IMG/VR virus record: IMGVR_UViG_3300013010_002606 | Location: 1-45,238 of that record | DNA: 45,238 bases | Direction: 5' to 3' (one strand) | From: a virus | Translations under genes and position numbers: made by a program | Shown here: piece after piece, positions 1-7,272 of the stretch | Position numbering within the stretch: position 1 is the first letter of the stretch | Layout of the letters: each line of letters starts with the position of its first letter | Notes under the pieces: generated by a model | Told to the model about the DNA's origin: nothing | Seen by the model: the letters and a program-made list of their open reading frames with translations, nothing else | The model's database searches: none

Positions 1-249
1 CCTACAACAAGTGTTAGACCAGTAGCAAGACCCACAACATCTCCAAATAACTTTGATGGAATCTCAAATGATACTAAAGATGCGATTGACACAACTATAA
101 AGGCAGTAGTAAAAAAATCTAATATTAATAAAAAACCTAATGTAACTACATCAGTACCTAAACCAGTGGCACCTAAAAAGTCAAAAAATGATAGTTCAGG
201 AATGATCGATACTAAAAAAGTTTCTAAAGGCTCAACTAACAATGTTTAA
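1..249 (+). CDS. C-terminal end of a gene cut by the window edge
   Basis: Frame 1 is open from the first base to a TAA at 247-249, giving the last 82 residues of a protein whose start lies outside the window. The tail is rich in Lys, Thr, Pro, Ser and Asn and looks disordered (for example PKPVAPKKSKND). Nothing in it identifies a family. It is followed after 29 bases by another plus-strand gene with a good ribosome binding site, so the two are probably co-transcribed. Confidence 0.7.
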   Translation, partial: PTTSVRPVARPTTSPNNFDGISNDTKDAIDTTIKAVVKKSNINKKPNVTTSVPKPVAPKKSKNDSSGMIDTKKVSKGSTNNV

Positions 250-278
250 AGAAGTCAAACGACAAAGGAAGAATTATT

Positions 279-677
279 ATGAAAATTAATGATATTTTAA
301 ATGAGCAATCAAATGCCATTATTGAAGAAATTACACTTGAAGAGACACAAGATTTTCATGAAGAATTTGGTTATCTTGGCTATAGCGAAGACGATAGTGA
401 TTTATTTGAAGCGGAATATCAAGGGCGTACTGTTAAACTAAACAAACCTATGCGGGGGGATGTTAAAAAGTTCAAAGTATATGTAAAGAATGATAAAGGC
501 AATGTAATCAAAGTTAACTTTGGACATGGTGGCACAAGTGCGAAAGCAAAAGGTGAAAAAACTATGCGAATTAGAGTTTCTAATCCGAAAGCACGTAAGA
601 GTTTTAGAGCAAGACATAATTGTAAAAATCCAGGACCAAAAACTAAAGCAAGATACTGGTCTTGTAAGGCTTGGTAA
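279..677 (+). CDS. Small phage protein with basic Cys-containing C-terminus
   Basis: A 132-residue protein. The first 50 residues are acidic, and the rest is strongly basic, ending in an Arg/Lys-rich tail with two Cys (HNCKNPGPKTKARYWSCKAW). The ATG at 279 follows a good AAAGGAAG ribosome binding site. A comparable basic Cys-containing protein is at 40315-40599, so both may belong to the class of small virion or head-associated proteins seen in T4-like marine phages, or may bind nucleic acid. The role is not established. It lies in a plus-strand run that leads to a virion-like protein and small membrane proteins. Confidence 0.8.
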   Translation: MKINDILNEQSNAIIEEITLEETQDFHEEFGYLGYSEDDSDLFEAEYQGRTVKLNKPMRGDVKKFKVYVKNDKGNVIKVNFGHGGTSAKAKGEKTMRIRVSNPKARKSFRARHNCKNPGPKTKARYWSCKAW

Positions 678-704
678 GTAGCATACTACGAAAGGAAATA
701 GAAA

Positions 705-1559
705 ATGAATGATTATCAACATCCAAATTTAGATAGAAATCTGATGGGTATACAAAATTCAATGGAATACAATGCTGCAGGACTTCCTGCACTACGAGTA
801 ATTGGAAATAACTTTGGTTGGGGTATACAACTAGCAGACGGCGATATTGACGGCGTAAGCCATATTGAAAAGTTTGGTATGAACCTAGACGTAGACAGTG
901 ATAAAGAAACCATCTGGGACGGCGGCGGAATTTACACATACATTGAAACAGCCGAAACACTCACTGTAACAAGTGATAGCATAGAAGATGTTCTATCTGG
1001 CTCTGGTGCCAGAAGTGTAGAGATACAAGGCATGAATCAAGCAGGTGAAGTTGTTGTAGAAACAGTTAATGTTGGCGCAACCACCATTGGAGAATTTAAA
1101 CGTGTGTTTCGTGTTAAAGTAGTTTCAGTAGGCGCAAGCGGCGTTAACGAAGGAACTATCAGTATTACCAGTGACGATACTTCAACAGTGTTGGCTATTA
1201 TTGGCGTAGATGGTACTGGCGCAAACGCCGCTGGGCGTGGACAAACGTTTATGGCACAATATACAATTCCAGCAGGTAAGACAGGTTATATTACACAATG
1301 GACTGTTGGTGCTGGTAAACAAAATACAGATGCAATTGCAATGCTTATGACACGTGATCCAAATGCACCAGGCAACGGTGCGTGGAATGCACGTGATATT
1401 ATCACAGTGAGTGCAACAACATACGCTAAAAATTATAACATTCCAATTGTAGTAAATGCGGGTGATGACATTGAAGTCCGTGCTTATAGTAGTACAAACA
1501 ATTCACTAGTAAGTAGTACATTTTGTGTAATATTAATTGACAATCCAGTGGAGGAATAG
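705..1559 (+). CDS. Putative virion structural protein
   Basis: A 284-residue, Gly/Thr/Val-rich protein without signal peptide or membrane segment, predicted to be mostly beta structure. Its middle part has the pattern common in tail-associated marine phage proteins: stretches such as TVNVGATTIG followed by VSVGASGVNEGTISITSDD. The C-terminal 100 residues look like a compact beta sandwich (FMAQYTIPAGKTGYITQW). The ATG at 705 has an AAAGGAAAT ribosome binding site. No family was recognised; the virion assignment is inferred from composition and position. Confidence 0.75.
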   Translation: MNDYQHPNLDRNLMGIQNSMEYNAAGLPALRVIGNNFGWGIQLADGDIDGVSHIEKFGMNLDVDSDKETIWDGGGIYTYIETAETLTVTSDSIEDVLSGSGARSVEIQGMNQAGEVVVETVNVGATTIGEFKRVFRVKVVSVGASGVNEGTISITSDDTSTVLAIIGVDGTGANAAGRGQTFMAQYTIPAGKTGYITQWTVGAGKQNTDAIAMLMTRDPNAPGNGAWNARDIITVSATTYAKNYNIPIVVNAGDDIEVRAYSSTNNSLVSSTFCVILIDNPVEE

Positions 1560-1563
1560 TTCT

Positions 1564-1986
1564 ATGAATAATAAATTCAGCATAGGTGTTGTTATTACAA
1601 TTGTATTACAAGTGTCAGCATTTGTATGGTGGACAGCACAACAAGCACAAACGATTAACCAACTTAATGAACAAGTATCTGAACTTACAAGCCGTATGGC
1701 AGTTGAACAAGAAGTAAACTTACAGCGTGATGTATCGGACTTAAAAGACCAATACCGAGACCTTAAAGAAAAAACACTCGACGGTATCTTAGAAATTGAT
1801 AAAGTCAGATTAACAGAAGACAATCGATTAGGTGAATATATTGATCGCAGACTAGCAGAACTAATCGGTGAATTACAATCTACATTTGCTCAACATGAAT
1901 CGTGGATTGACGAAATCGACGACGACATTGCAAAACTTGATAAAAAGTTAAGTGACAGAATTAGAGTTATAAAAGAAAAACAATAA
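1564..1986 (+). CDS. Membrane-anchored coiled-coil protein (possible lysis accessory protein)
   Basis: 140 residues: a short basic N-terminus, one hydrophobic segment (about residues 5-22, ending FVWWTAQQ) and then a long heptad-rich coiled coil to the C-terminus. The start at 1564 is chosen because GGAGG at 1549-1553 lies 10 bases upstream; an in-frame ATG at 1537 would lie inside the preceding gene without a site. The topology (N-in anchor with periplasmic coiled coil) is that of inner-membrane spanins, and the endolysin lies just beyond. That role is inferred only from shape and position. Confidence 0.75.
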   Translation: MNNKFSIGVVITIVLQVSAFVWWTAQQAQTINQLNEQVSELTSRMAVEQEVNLQRDVSDLKDQYRDLKEKTLDGILEIDKVRLTEDNRLGEYIDRRLAELIGELQSTFAQHESWIDEIDDDIAKLDKKLSDRIRVIKEKQ

Positions 1987-1996
1987 GGGGAATAAT

Positions 1997-2185
1997 ATGT
2001 GGATATTATTATGGGTAGCATTGATTCCTAATACTCAACAATTGGCTACATACCAGCTGGGCACATTCGATTTAGAGAGTGCTTGCGGAGAGGCACTTCG
2101 TGATGCAATGGTATTAGTATCTGATAATATGCAAACAATAGATTGCATTTGGATAGAACCTCCAATTAAATCAAAAAAAAATTAA
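1997..2185 (+). CDS. Small secreted or membrane protein
   Basis: 62 residues beginning with a hydrophobic segment (ILLWVALIP) that could be a signal peptide or an anchor, followed by a short polar domain with two Cys. AGGGGAATAAT precedes the ATG. It starts 10 bases after the coiled-coil membrane protein and converges on the endolysin gene, overlapping its end by four bases. Being paired with a single-pass coiled-coil protein beside an endolysin makes a lysis accessory role possible, but no lipobox is visible and the function is unknown. Confidence 0.65.
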   Translation: MWILLWVALIPNTQQLATYQLGTFDLESACGEALRDAMVLVSDNMQTIDCIWIEPPIKSKKN

Positions 2186-3006
2186 AGACCCATTGCTTTC
2201 TGTGTGTTTACACCAACAATACCATCAGCAACTAATCCGTTATTTCTTTGCCAGTCCATAACTGTGCGCTCTGTACCTGAACCAAAGATACCATCAGAAC
2301 TTTCTCCCAATACTTTTTGCATAGCAGCAACATCACTACCACGGTCGCCTTTGCGCAGTGTTCGTTTCTTTGGTGTATAATGTCCACCTAAAACTTCTAA
2401 TGCATGTTCCCAGTGTTTTGTCCTGTCTTCTAATCCAATTGTTCCACCATTAATTCTTTTAGTCATGGTAACAATATCTTGGTCATCACAATAGCGATTA
2501 ATATTATTTGTATCCCAAAACCAACATGCACTTGCTAAAGCACCAATAGGTGTACGAACAAAATCAGTTGCATCTTCTGCACTCATATCTTCTGCTTTGC
2601 CAAATTGTGTATAATTATGTCGACCAGTAAGTTGCAGAATACCACCACCTCTAAAACGCCATCCGTCACCACTATCGGTATCACCATTATCCATTCTATT
2701 TGCGTAAATTACATTTGCAATTTTTTCTGGCTGTCTGTGATAATCATCAGCATTCCTACCAGCACGTTCAAAATATTTTGGAAATATTGAATTTAATGCT
2801 TTAGAACTATAGTTTAGATTTTCAGTTAACACAGTATAACCCGCACTTTCGTGTCCAGTTTGTGCAATAAATCCCGCTACTCTATTTTCTGTATCAATAT
2901 CCCATCTGGGTAATACTCTCTCCATGGCGTCAAACCATTCACTAGCATTAATGCGTGGCAACAATTCTGCGACATGTTCTACTTTAAAATCAAATTTAAA
3001 TCCCAT
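2182..3006 (-). CDS. Endolysin: GH19 glycoside hydrolase with C-terminal peptidoglycan-binding domain
   Basis: 274 residues in two domains. Residues 1-205 match the GH19 chitinase/lysozyme fold: the catalytic-type Glu53 lies in QTGHESAGY and is followed by the hallmark TENLNYSSKAL, then by the GGGILQLTGRHNY block. Residues 213-274 are a PG_binding_1 repeat (LRKGDRGSDVAAMQ and DGIFGSGTERTV). Known members cleave peptidoglycan glycan strands to release phage. There is no signal peptide, so export would need a holin. A clear GAAGGAGAT site precedes the ATG. It is followed in reverse by a nuclease gene and converges with two small membrane proteins. Confidence 0.93.
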   Translation of the reverse strand: MGFKFDFKVEHVAELLPRINASEWFDAMERVLPRWDIDTENRVAGFIAQTGHESAGYTVLTENLNYSSKALNSIFPKYFERAGRNADDYHRQPEKIANVIYANRMDNGDTDSGDGWRFRGGGILQLTGRHNYTQFGKAEDMSAEDATDFVRTPIGALASACWFWDTNNINRYCDDQDIVTMTKRINGGTIGLEDRTKHWEHALEVLGGHYTPKKRTLRKGDRGSDVAAMQKVLGESSDGIFGSGTERTVMDWQRNNGLVADGIVGVNTQKAMGL

Positions 3007-3007
3007 T

Positions 3008-3433
3008 TTATATCTCCTTCAATATAATAGATTTGTTTTCTATTAGAATTTCTCTGTTCCTTAGATGTTCTTTTTCGACATCATCTTTGTCTTGGCCATG
3101 ATAGCGAACAGCCAAATTCTTTTCAATCATTATTTCAGTGAATAGTTTATCATTAATACTAAAGTCACCAAGAATACGACCGAACTTTCCAGTTTTGTCT
3201 TTTGTAGTCATTATTATTTGTGTTGACCCAACAGGCATTAAATCTTTAACAAAGTCTTTTGCTAAATTACCAAATTGTTTTTCTACTAAGTCCCGAGTAC
3301 GGGTCTCAGGGGTGTCAATTCCCATAATACGAATACGCTCTTTATGTAACCATACTCCAAAACCTAGATCAATATCCACATCAACTGTGTCACCATCAAC
3401 TACTCTAAGTATTTTGCACCTATATCTATACAT
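3008..3433 (-). CDS. Thermonuclease-like (SNase fold) nuclease
   Basis: 141 residues matching the staphylococcal nuclease family. The N-terminal strand reads RVVDGDTVDVDID, followed by RIRIMGIDTPETR, which carries the Asp/Glu/Arg residues that bind calcium and phosphate in this family. A GKFGRILGD segment supplies the second Arg. Such enzymes cut DNA and RNA; in phages they may degrade host nucleic acid. No signal peptide is present, so it would act in the cytoplasm. The ATG directly abuts the TAA of the upstream Ala-rich gene, suggesting coupled translation. Confidence 0.9.
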   Translation of the reverse strand: MYRYRCKILRVVDGDTVDVDIDLGFGVWLHKERIRIMGIDTPETRTRDLVEKQFGNLAKDFVKDLMPVGSTQIIMTTKDKTGKFGRILGDFSINDKLFTEIMIEKNLAVRYHGQDKDDVEKEHLRNREILIENKSIILKEI

Positions 3434-3733
3434 TTACCAAAACTTCAATGCTTTGGTTGCTTTTTTAGCAGCATTATAAGCAGCATCTGCTGATTTTTCA
3501 ATCGTACCGGTAGTTGCTTTTTTCGCTGTTTTTGCAACTGCTGTTGCTTGCTTTTTAGCATCTTTAACACCTGCATCTGCTGCTGCTTTCGCCGCTGCGG
3601 CTGCTTCTACTGCTAATTGTTCATTTTTTTGTGCCGCTTTAGTTGCTGCTACTGCTGCTTCTGCGGTCGCTTTTTCAGCAGCCTTAATTGCAGCATTCAT
3701 TTTTTTATCCCAATCTTTTGGCATTTGTGACAT
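3434..3733 (-). CDS. Small Ala/Lys-rich helical protein
   Basis: 99 residues composed mainly of Ala and Lys in helix-forming runs (AAAAAKAAADAGVKDAKK), resembling histone H1-like or coiled-coil linker sequence. Its composition is close to the C-terminal half of the 585-residue fibre protein two genes upstream (AAKAAEDAAN type repeats), so the two may interact or share ancestry. A GGAGAAATAAA site precedes the ATG. DNA binding through the Lys residues is possible but not shown. Confidence 0.75.
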   Translation of the reverse strand: MSQMPKDWDKKMNAAIKAAEKATAEAAVAATKAAQKNEQLAVEAAAAAKAAADAGVKDAKKQATAVAKTAKKATTGTIEKSADAAYNAAKKATKALKFW

Positions 3734-3734
3734 T

Positions 3735-4319
3735 TTATTTCTCCTTAGTTTCTTTAATTTTAAAATTCATACTAATAACAATTCGTTTGTCATTGGTATG
3801 GTTCTTTGTAACAAAGTGACTTATCGTACTATCAAACATTACAAATTTGTTTGGCTCCGCTTTAATAGTTGTTTGTTCAGTTATATACGGATTTTGTTTG
3901 TATTGGAATACCAAGTCTCCACTTCTTGGAGGAACTTGTACATAATATGCTGCACTAACGTGAGCGCCTTCTGCATAATTTTCTTCTGATTCATGAGTAT
4001 GTAAATTAGTAGATTCATTTTTGCCATGCACCACTGACCAAAAAGCAGTGTTTGGATCTTCTGTACTACTAGTATTCCAACATAATTCAATTTCTGTGCC
4101 AAAAGCATCAAACCATTCTTTTTCTAAACTTGATGCGATTCTTTGTATTTGAGCGTTAAACTCAATTCTAACATCTTCTTTTCGTATATGGTCATCATCT
4201 TCTGCCATGAAGTTATTATTATAATAACTATTCATTATCATAGCAGAAAGCCCTAGTAGGTCTTCATTAAGAAATCCTACTAGATACTCTTGCTTGAAAA
4301 GTACAATCTTTTCAGCCAT
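3735..4319 (-). CDS. Putative 2-oxoglutarate/Fe(II)-dependent oxygenase-like protein
   Basis: 194 residues resembling the phage and bacterial 2OG-Fe(II) oxygenase family typified by TIGR02466. The likely iron ligands are in NLHTHE (His107/His109) and SHFV (His168), and Arg179 in NDKRIVISMNF sits where 2OG is normally bound. The block AAYYVQVPPRSGDLVF is characteristic of the core beta sandwich. Members hydroxylate proteins or small molecules; the substrate here is unknown. It lies one codon downstream of the S74 fibre gene, so modification of that fibre or another virion protein is possible, though only inferred. Confidence 0.78.
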   Translation of the reverse strand: MAEKIVLFKQEYLVGFLNEDLLGLSAMIMNSYYNNNFMAEDDDHIRKEDVRIEFNAQIQRIASSLEKEWFDAFGTEIELCWNTSSTEDPNTAFWSVVHGKNESTNLHTHESEENYAEGAHVSAAYYVQVPPRSGDLVFQYKQNPYITEQTTIKAEPNKFVMFDSTISHFVTKNHTNDKRIVISMNFKIKETKEK

Positions 4320-4324
4320 ATATA

Positions 4325-6082
4325 TTATCTAGTACCGTTTGGCAATAGAGAATAGTCAACCTGATAGAAACCATTTTCATGTAATGTAACTGCATTTGCA
4401 TACTTTGTTTCAAGTAGTTCTTGTGCCATTACACCTTTTTGTTTTACACTATCACCAACATAGTTATAAGTATAAACACTAAGACCATCAACTGTGCTAA
4501 CTAGTTTTACATTTTCTTTGAGGCGAGTATCACTGAAGAGTTTCTTAAATGATTTACCTACAGATTTTGCTGCATCCTTGGCTGCTTTTGCTGCGGCATT
4601 CGCTGCATCTTCTGCGGCTTTTGCTGCGGCATTCGCTGCATCAGTGATTGCCTTCGATGCATCATTAATTGCATTATTACAAGTATTGATAGCATCATTG
4701 CAACCTTTAATTGCTGTATTCGCATCATTCAGCATATTTTGTGCGCTGAATGTTTTTTCTGTCCAGTTAGCAACATCATTTGCTGCATTTGTTATTGCCT
4801 TACCTGTATCCTCAATAGCCTGTCCTGTGTCATCTACCGCTTTTTGTGCACTTTTATAAGTTTGTTCTGCTTGGTTCGCTACATCGTTTGCAAGTTTTTC
4901 AGCATCTTTGGCTGCTTTAATTGCTTCATCTTGTGCCTTATCGATTCCATCAGTTACGTGATCCATTGCATCTTCAATTGTTCCACCAGCATCAAGGATT
5001 GCTTGTGCACCATCTACTAGTGGACCAATATCAATATCAACATCAACATCAATATCTAATCCAACAAGTAATGCAGCCTTACCATCAATACCGAAACTGA
5101 TTGTGTCATCTTCATATGTAGCGTGTGCAGAACCTTGTACCCCAACTTGTGCGCCCACACTCACTTCAGTACTACCTGATACTTCGGCACCGCCCAAATG
5201 TGCTGACCCACTTGCTTCTGCACCTACACTAGCACCCGCAATGGCACCCGCTTCCACTGACGCACCGTGTTCGCCGATACTTGCACTTGCACCTGCTTCA
5301 GCATATGCTTCAGCATGTACATTCGCTTCACCGTCTGCGCCGGCATCTATTGAAATATCACCTAATGGCGTATCTAGGCCGACACTTGCATCTACTGATC
5401 CACTTGCTCCTGCTTCTGCACGTGCACTTGCGCCAACAGACGCAGCAGCCGTTGCATCACTGCCATCCCAGCCTCCACTCGCATTAGCGTGTGCTTCTGC
5501 TTCTGCACTTGCGTGTGCTTCTGCTTCGCCTTCTGCATCAGCGTGGGCTGTTCCTAATGGACCTAAATCTTGCTCTGCATGTGCTTCCGCAATTGCGCTT
5601 GCACTTGCTTCCGCACTTGCGTGTGCTTCTGCACCTGCTGCAAAGGAACTGCCATCTGATTGAAATCCTGCACTTGCGCCTGCCTCTGCACTCGCACTTG
5701 CTTGCGCACTACCGCTTGCTCCTGCCTGTTCGTTTCCCACTGACCCACCAGTTTCAACTGATGTACCTGCCGCAACATTAACGGTATATTGTGGTTTAGA
5801 AACTTTTAAAACATTCGCTTGTGCATTAGTAACAGCGGCCGTGGCAGCATTATAATCTGCCTCTGCTTGTTTTTCCGATGCCTCTGCTGCCGCATGGTCT
5901 GCCTCCGCTTTATCATGCGCTGCTTGTGCATCACGTTGCTGTTTTTCTGCAGATGCTTTTTTGGCTTCTGCGTCTGCTTTGTCTTTTTGCGCTTGTGCCT
6001 TATCTGCTTGCGCTTTATTTTTTTTGTCTTGTTCTTGGGCTTTTTGTTGTTCTGCCCGTTTTTTGTCGTCCTCGGCGCTCAT
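4325..6082 (-). CDS. Ala-rich fibre-like protein with C-terminal S74 chaperone domain
   Basis: 585 residues. Residues 1-95 are a charged Lys/Ala/Gln coiled coil. About 120-340 is low complexity with Ala at nearly every second position (ASAEASASAIAEAHAE), a silk-like pattern suited to extended beta structure. About 345-510 is a second, Ala/Asp/Asn-rich helical stretch. The last 70 residues (from FSDTRLKENVKLV) match the start of the Peptidase_S74 intramolecular chaperone, where cleavage is between Ser and Asp of SDxRLK in known members. The domain is short, as in many marine phage fibres. AAAGGAATAA precedes the ATG. Confidence 0.85.
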   Translation of the reverse strand: MSAEDDKKRAEQQKAQEQDKKNKAQADKAQAQKDKADAEAKKASAEKQQRDAQAAHDKAEADHAAAEASEKQAEADYNAATAAVTNAQANVLKVSKPQYTVNVAAGTSVETGGSVGNEQAGASGSAQASASAEAGASAGFQSDGSSFAAGAEAHASAEASASAIAEAHAEQDLGPLGTAHADAEGEAEAHASAEAEAHANASGGWDGSDATAAASVGASARAEAGASGSVDASVGLDTPLGDISIDAGADGEANVHAEAYAEAGASASIGEHGASVEAGAIAGASVGAEASGSAHLGGAEVSGSTEVSVGAQVGVQGSAHATYEDDTISFGIDGKAALLVGLDIDVDVDIDIGPLVDGAQAILDAGGTIEDAMDHVTDGIDKAQDEAIKAAKDAEKLANDVANQAEQTYKSAQKAVDDTGQAIEDTGKAITNAANDVANWTEKTFSAQNMLNDANTAIKGCNDAINTCNNAINDASKAITDAANAAAKAAEDAANAAAKAAKDAAKSVGKSFKKLFSDTRLKENVKLVSTVDGLSVYTYNYVGDSVKQKGVMAQELLETKYANAVTLHENGFYQVDYSLLPNGTR

Positions 6083-6109
6083 ATTACTATTATTCCTTTG
6101 CTTTTAAGA

Positions 6110-6247
6110 TTAATGTTCTTTGTATTTTCCATTAGTATCATAATATGCAGAATTATATATTGCCCAAGATATACTATTATGTATTTTGTGGTCTTGTGCT
6201 CTTAATTTTTTATACCATTGTGTGTAGAGTATAACACGTTTTTTCAT
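6110..6247 (-). CDS. Small hypothetical protein (45 aa)
   Basis: A reading frame starting ATGAAAAAACGT at 6247 encodes 45 residues (MKKRVILYTQWYKK... ending DTNGKYKEH) and stops with TAA at 6110. It begins 16 bases after the stop of the lipase gene and ends 27 bases before the fibre gene. Amino acid composition is natural (Trp, Tyr, His). Its start lies inside the spacer of an apparent sigma70 promoter, so either the promoter is fortuitous or the frame is only translated from upstream transcripts. No homology is recognised. Confidence 0.5.
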   Translation of the reverse strand: MKKRVILYTQWYKKLRAQDHKIHNSISWAIYNSAYYDTNGKYKEH

Positions 6248-6256
6248 TCTTGTCAA
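6228..6256 (-). promoter_or_regulatory. Sigma70-like promoter candidate upstream of the fibre gene
   Basis: On the minus strand TTGACA (6251-6256) is separated by 17 bases from TATACT (6228-6233). It would give a leader of about 140 bases to the fibre gene at 6082. It overlaps the start of the 45-residue frame. Confidence 0.5.
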
Positions 6257-6263
6257 CAACTTT

Positions 6264-7238
6264 TTACTTTTTCCATTCGCCTAGTAAACTTTCATCTTTT
6301 AAGTATTTTAATCTTTCAGACCATTTTACTTCCTCACCTTTTTTAATGATGTTATCAATATTTTCAATATAAGAATCCATAAAGTGATCCGGTAATTCTT
6401 TACCTATTTCATAGAATGAAAAACTTTCTCTTGCCGCAAATAACCAAAAACTATTTACACCAAAATTTAGACTATCCGGCTCTTCAAGGTAACAATACTT
6501 TCCATCATCTAATAGTTTGATTAGTTCACCCGTGTGTGCATATCTATGTATATGTGTACCGGATGGTGGAACAAGTGGAACAACATCTGTTTCATTCACA
6601 ACTCTTGTTAGTTTAATTTTACCCCGCATTTTGCGAATACCTTGCGATGATGTTACTTTAGGTTGACCAAAGTTTATACATTCTGATACCGTATGCCCTG
6701 AGTAATCCAAATACCAACTTACTATTAGTGCTTCTGCAGCACCTAAACTGTGCCCAGTTACATATGTAGACCAAGTTTTATCCAGTCTGGAAATCAAATC
6801 ATCAGCAATCATTTCTGCTGTTTTATGAAATCCTTTGTGCAACTCTATATCAAGTCTAAAGCTTTTGCTACGAAAGAAATTTATATCTTGCATTGCATTA
6901 TGTGAATTACAAGTGCCACGTATAGAAATATATTGTTTTTTATTATCTGGATCGAATAAAACAATGTATTTGATATCATTTATTTCATTAATATATACAT
7001 CATAATCTTTATACAATTCTTTGATTACATTGTTATCTTTCTTATATGCCGCTCTAGCGAATTGAGCAAACCATTTTATATTTTCCCAATCAACTTCGTG
7101 TGATTTTGTGAAACTTTGATTGAATTTATTCTCAAGCGAATAACGTTTGATCATCCACCTTCGAACTATTTTTGCAATTTTCGATATTATCCATCCTTGG
7201 ATAACCCATCTAATCATATATGATATAATAAAACTCAT
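6264..7238 (-). CDS. Class 3 lipase (alpha/beta hydrolase)
   Basis: 324 residues. A hydrophobic, amphipathic N-terminus (residues 1-30) may associate with membrane. The Lipase_3 core follows: oxyanion region ISIRGT, nucleophile elbow GHSLG (Ser164), then NETDVVPLVPP with the acid residue, and HIHRYAHTGE with the likely catalytic His. The complete triad suggests an active triacylglycerol or phospholipid hydrolase. Such a lipase could attack host membrane lipids or assist lysis; which applies is not visible. A TATTTATT late-type box lies just upstream at 7261-7268. Confidence 0.88.
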   Translation of the reverse strand: MSFIISYMIRWVIQGWIISKIAKIVRRWMIKRYSLENKFNQSFTKSHEVDWENIKWFAQFARAAYKKDNNVIKELYKDYDVYINEINDIKYIVLFDPDNKKQYISIRGTCNSHNAMQDINFFRSKSFRLDIELHKGFHKTAEMIADDLISRLDKTWSTYVTGHSLGAAEALIVSWYLDYSGHTVSECINFGQPKVTSSQGIRKMRGKIKLTRVVNETDVVPLVPPSGTHIHRYAHTGELIKLLDDGKYCYLEEPDSLNFGVNSFWLFAARESFSFYEIGKELPDHFMDSYIENIDNIIKKGEEVKWSERLKYLKDESLLGEWKK

Positions 7239-7260
7239 TATAGTACTCCTATACTGAGTC

Positions 7261-7268
7261 TATTTATT
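7261..7268 (-). promoter_or_regulatory. Late-type promoter box upstream of lipase
   Basis: Minus-strand AATAAATA, one base off the T4 late consensus TATAAATA, 23 bases before the lipase ATG at 7238. Confidence 0.4.
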
Positions 7269-7272
7269 ACAT

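Noticed and set aside
438-722. Minus-strand frame of 94 codons opposite the gene at 279-677
   Set aside because: Antisense to a well-supported gene with a good ribosome binding site; hydrophobic shadow composition.
5103-5663. Long plus-strand frame of 186 codons opposite the Ala-rich fibre gene
   Set aside because: It is the antisense shadow of a low-complexity Ala/Ser/Glu-rich coding region and has no ribosome binding site or natural protein composition.
3434-6082. Repeats in the Ala-rich genes as a CRISPR or DNA repeat array
   Set aside because: The repetition is codon-level low complexity inside open reading frames, without fixed repeat and spacer lengths.
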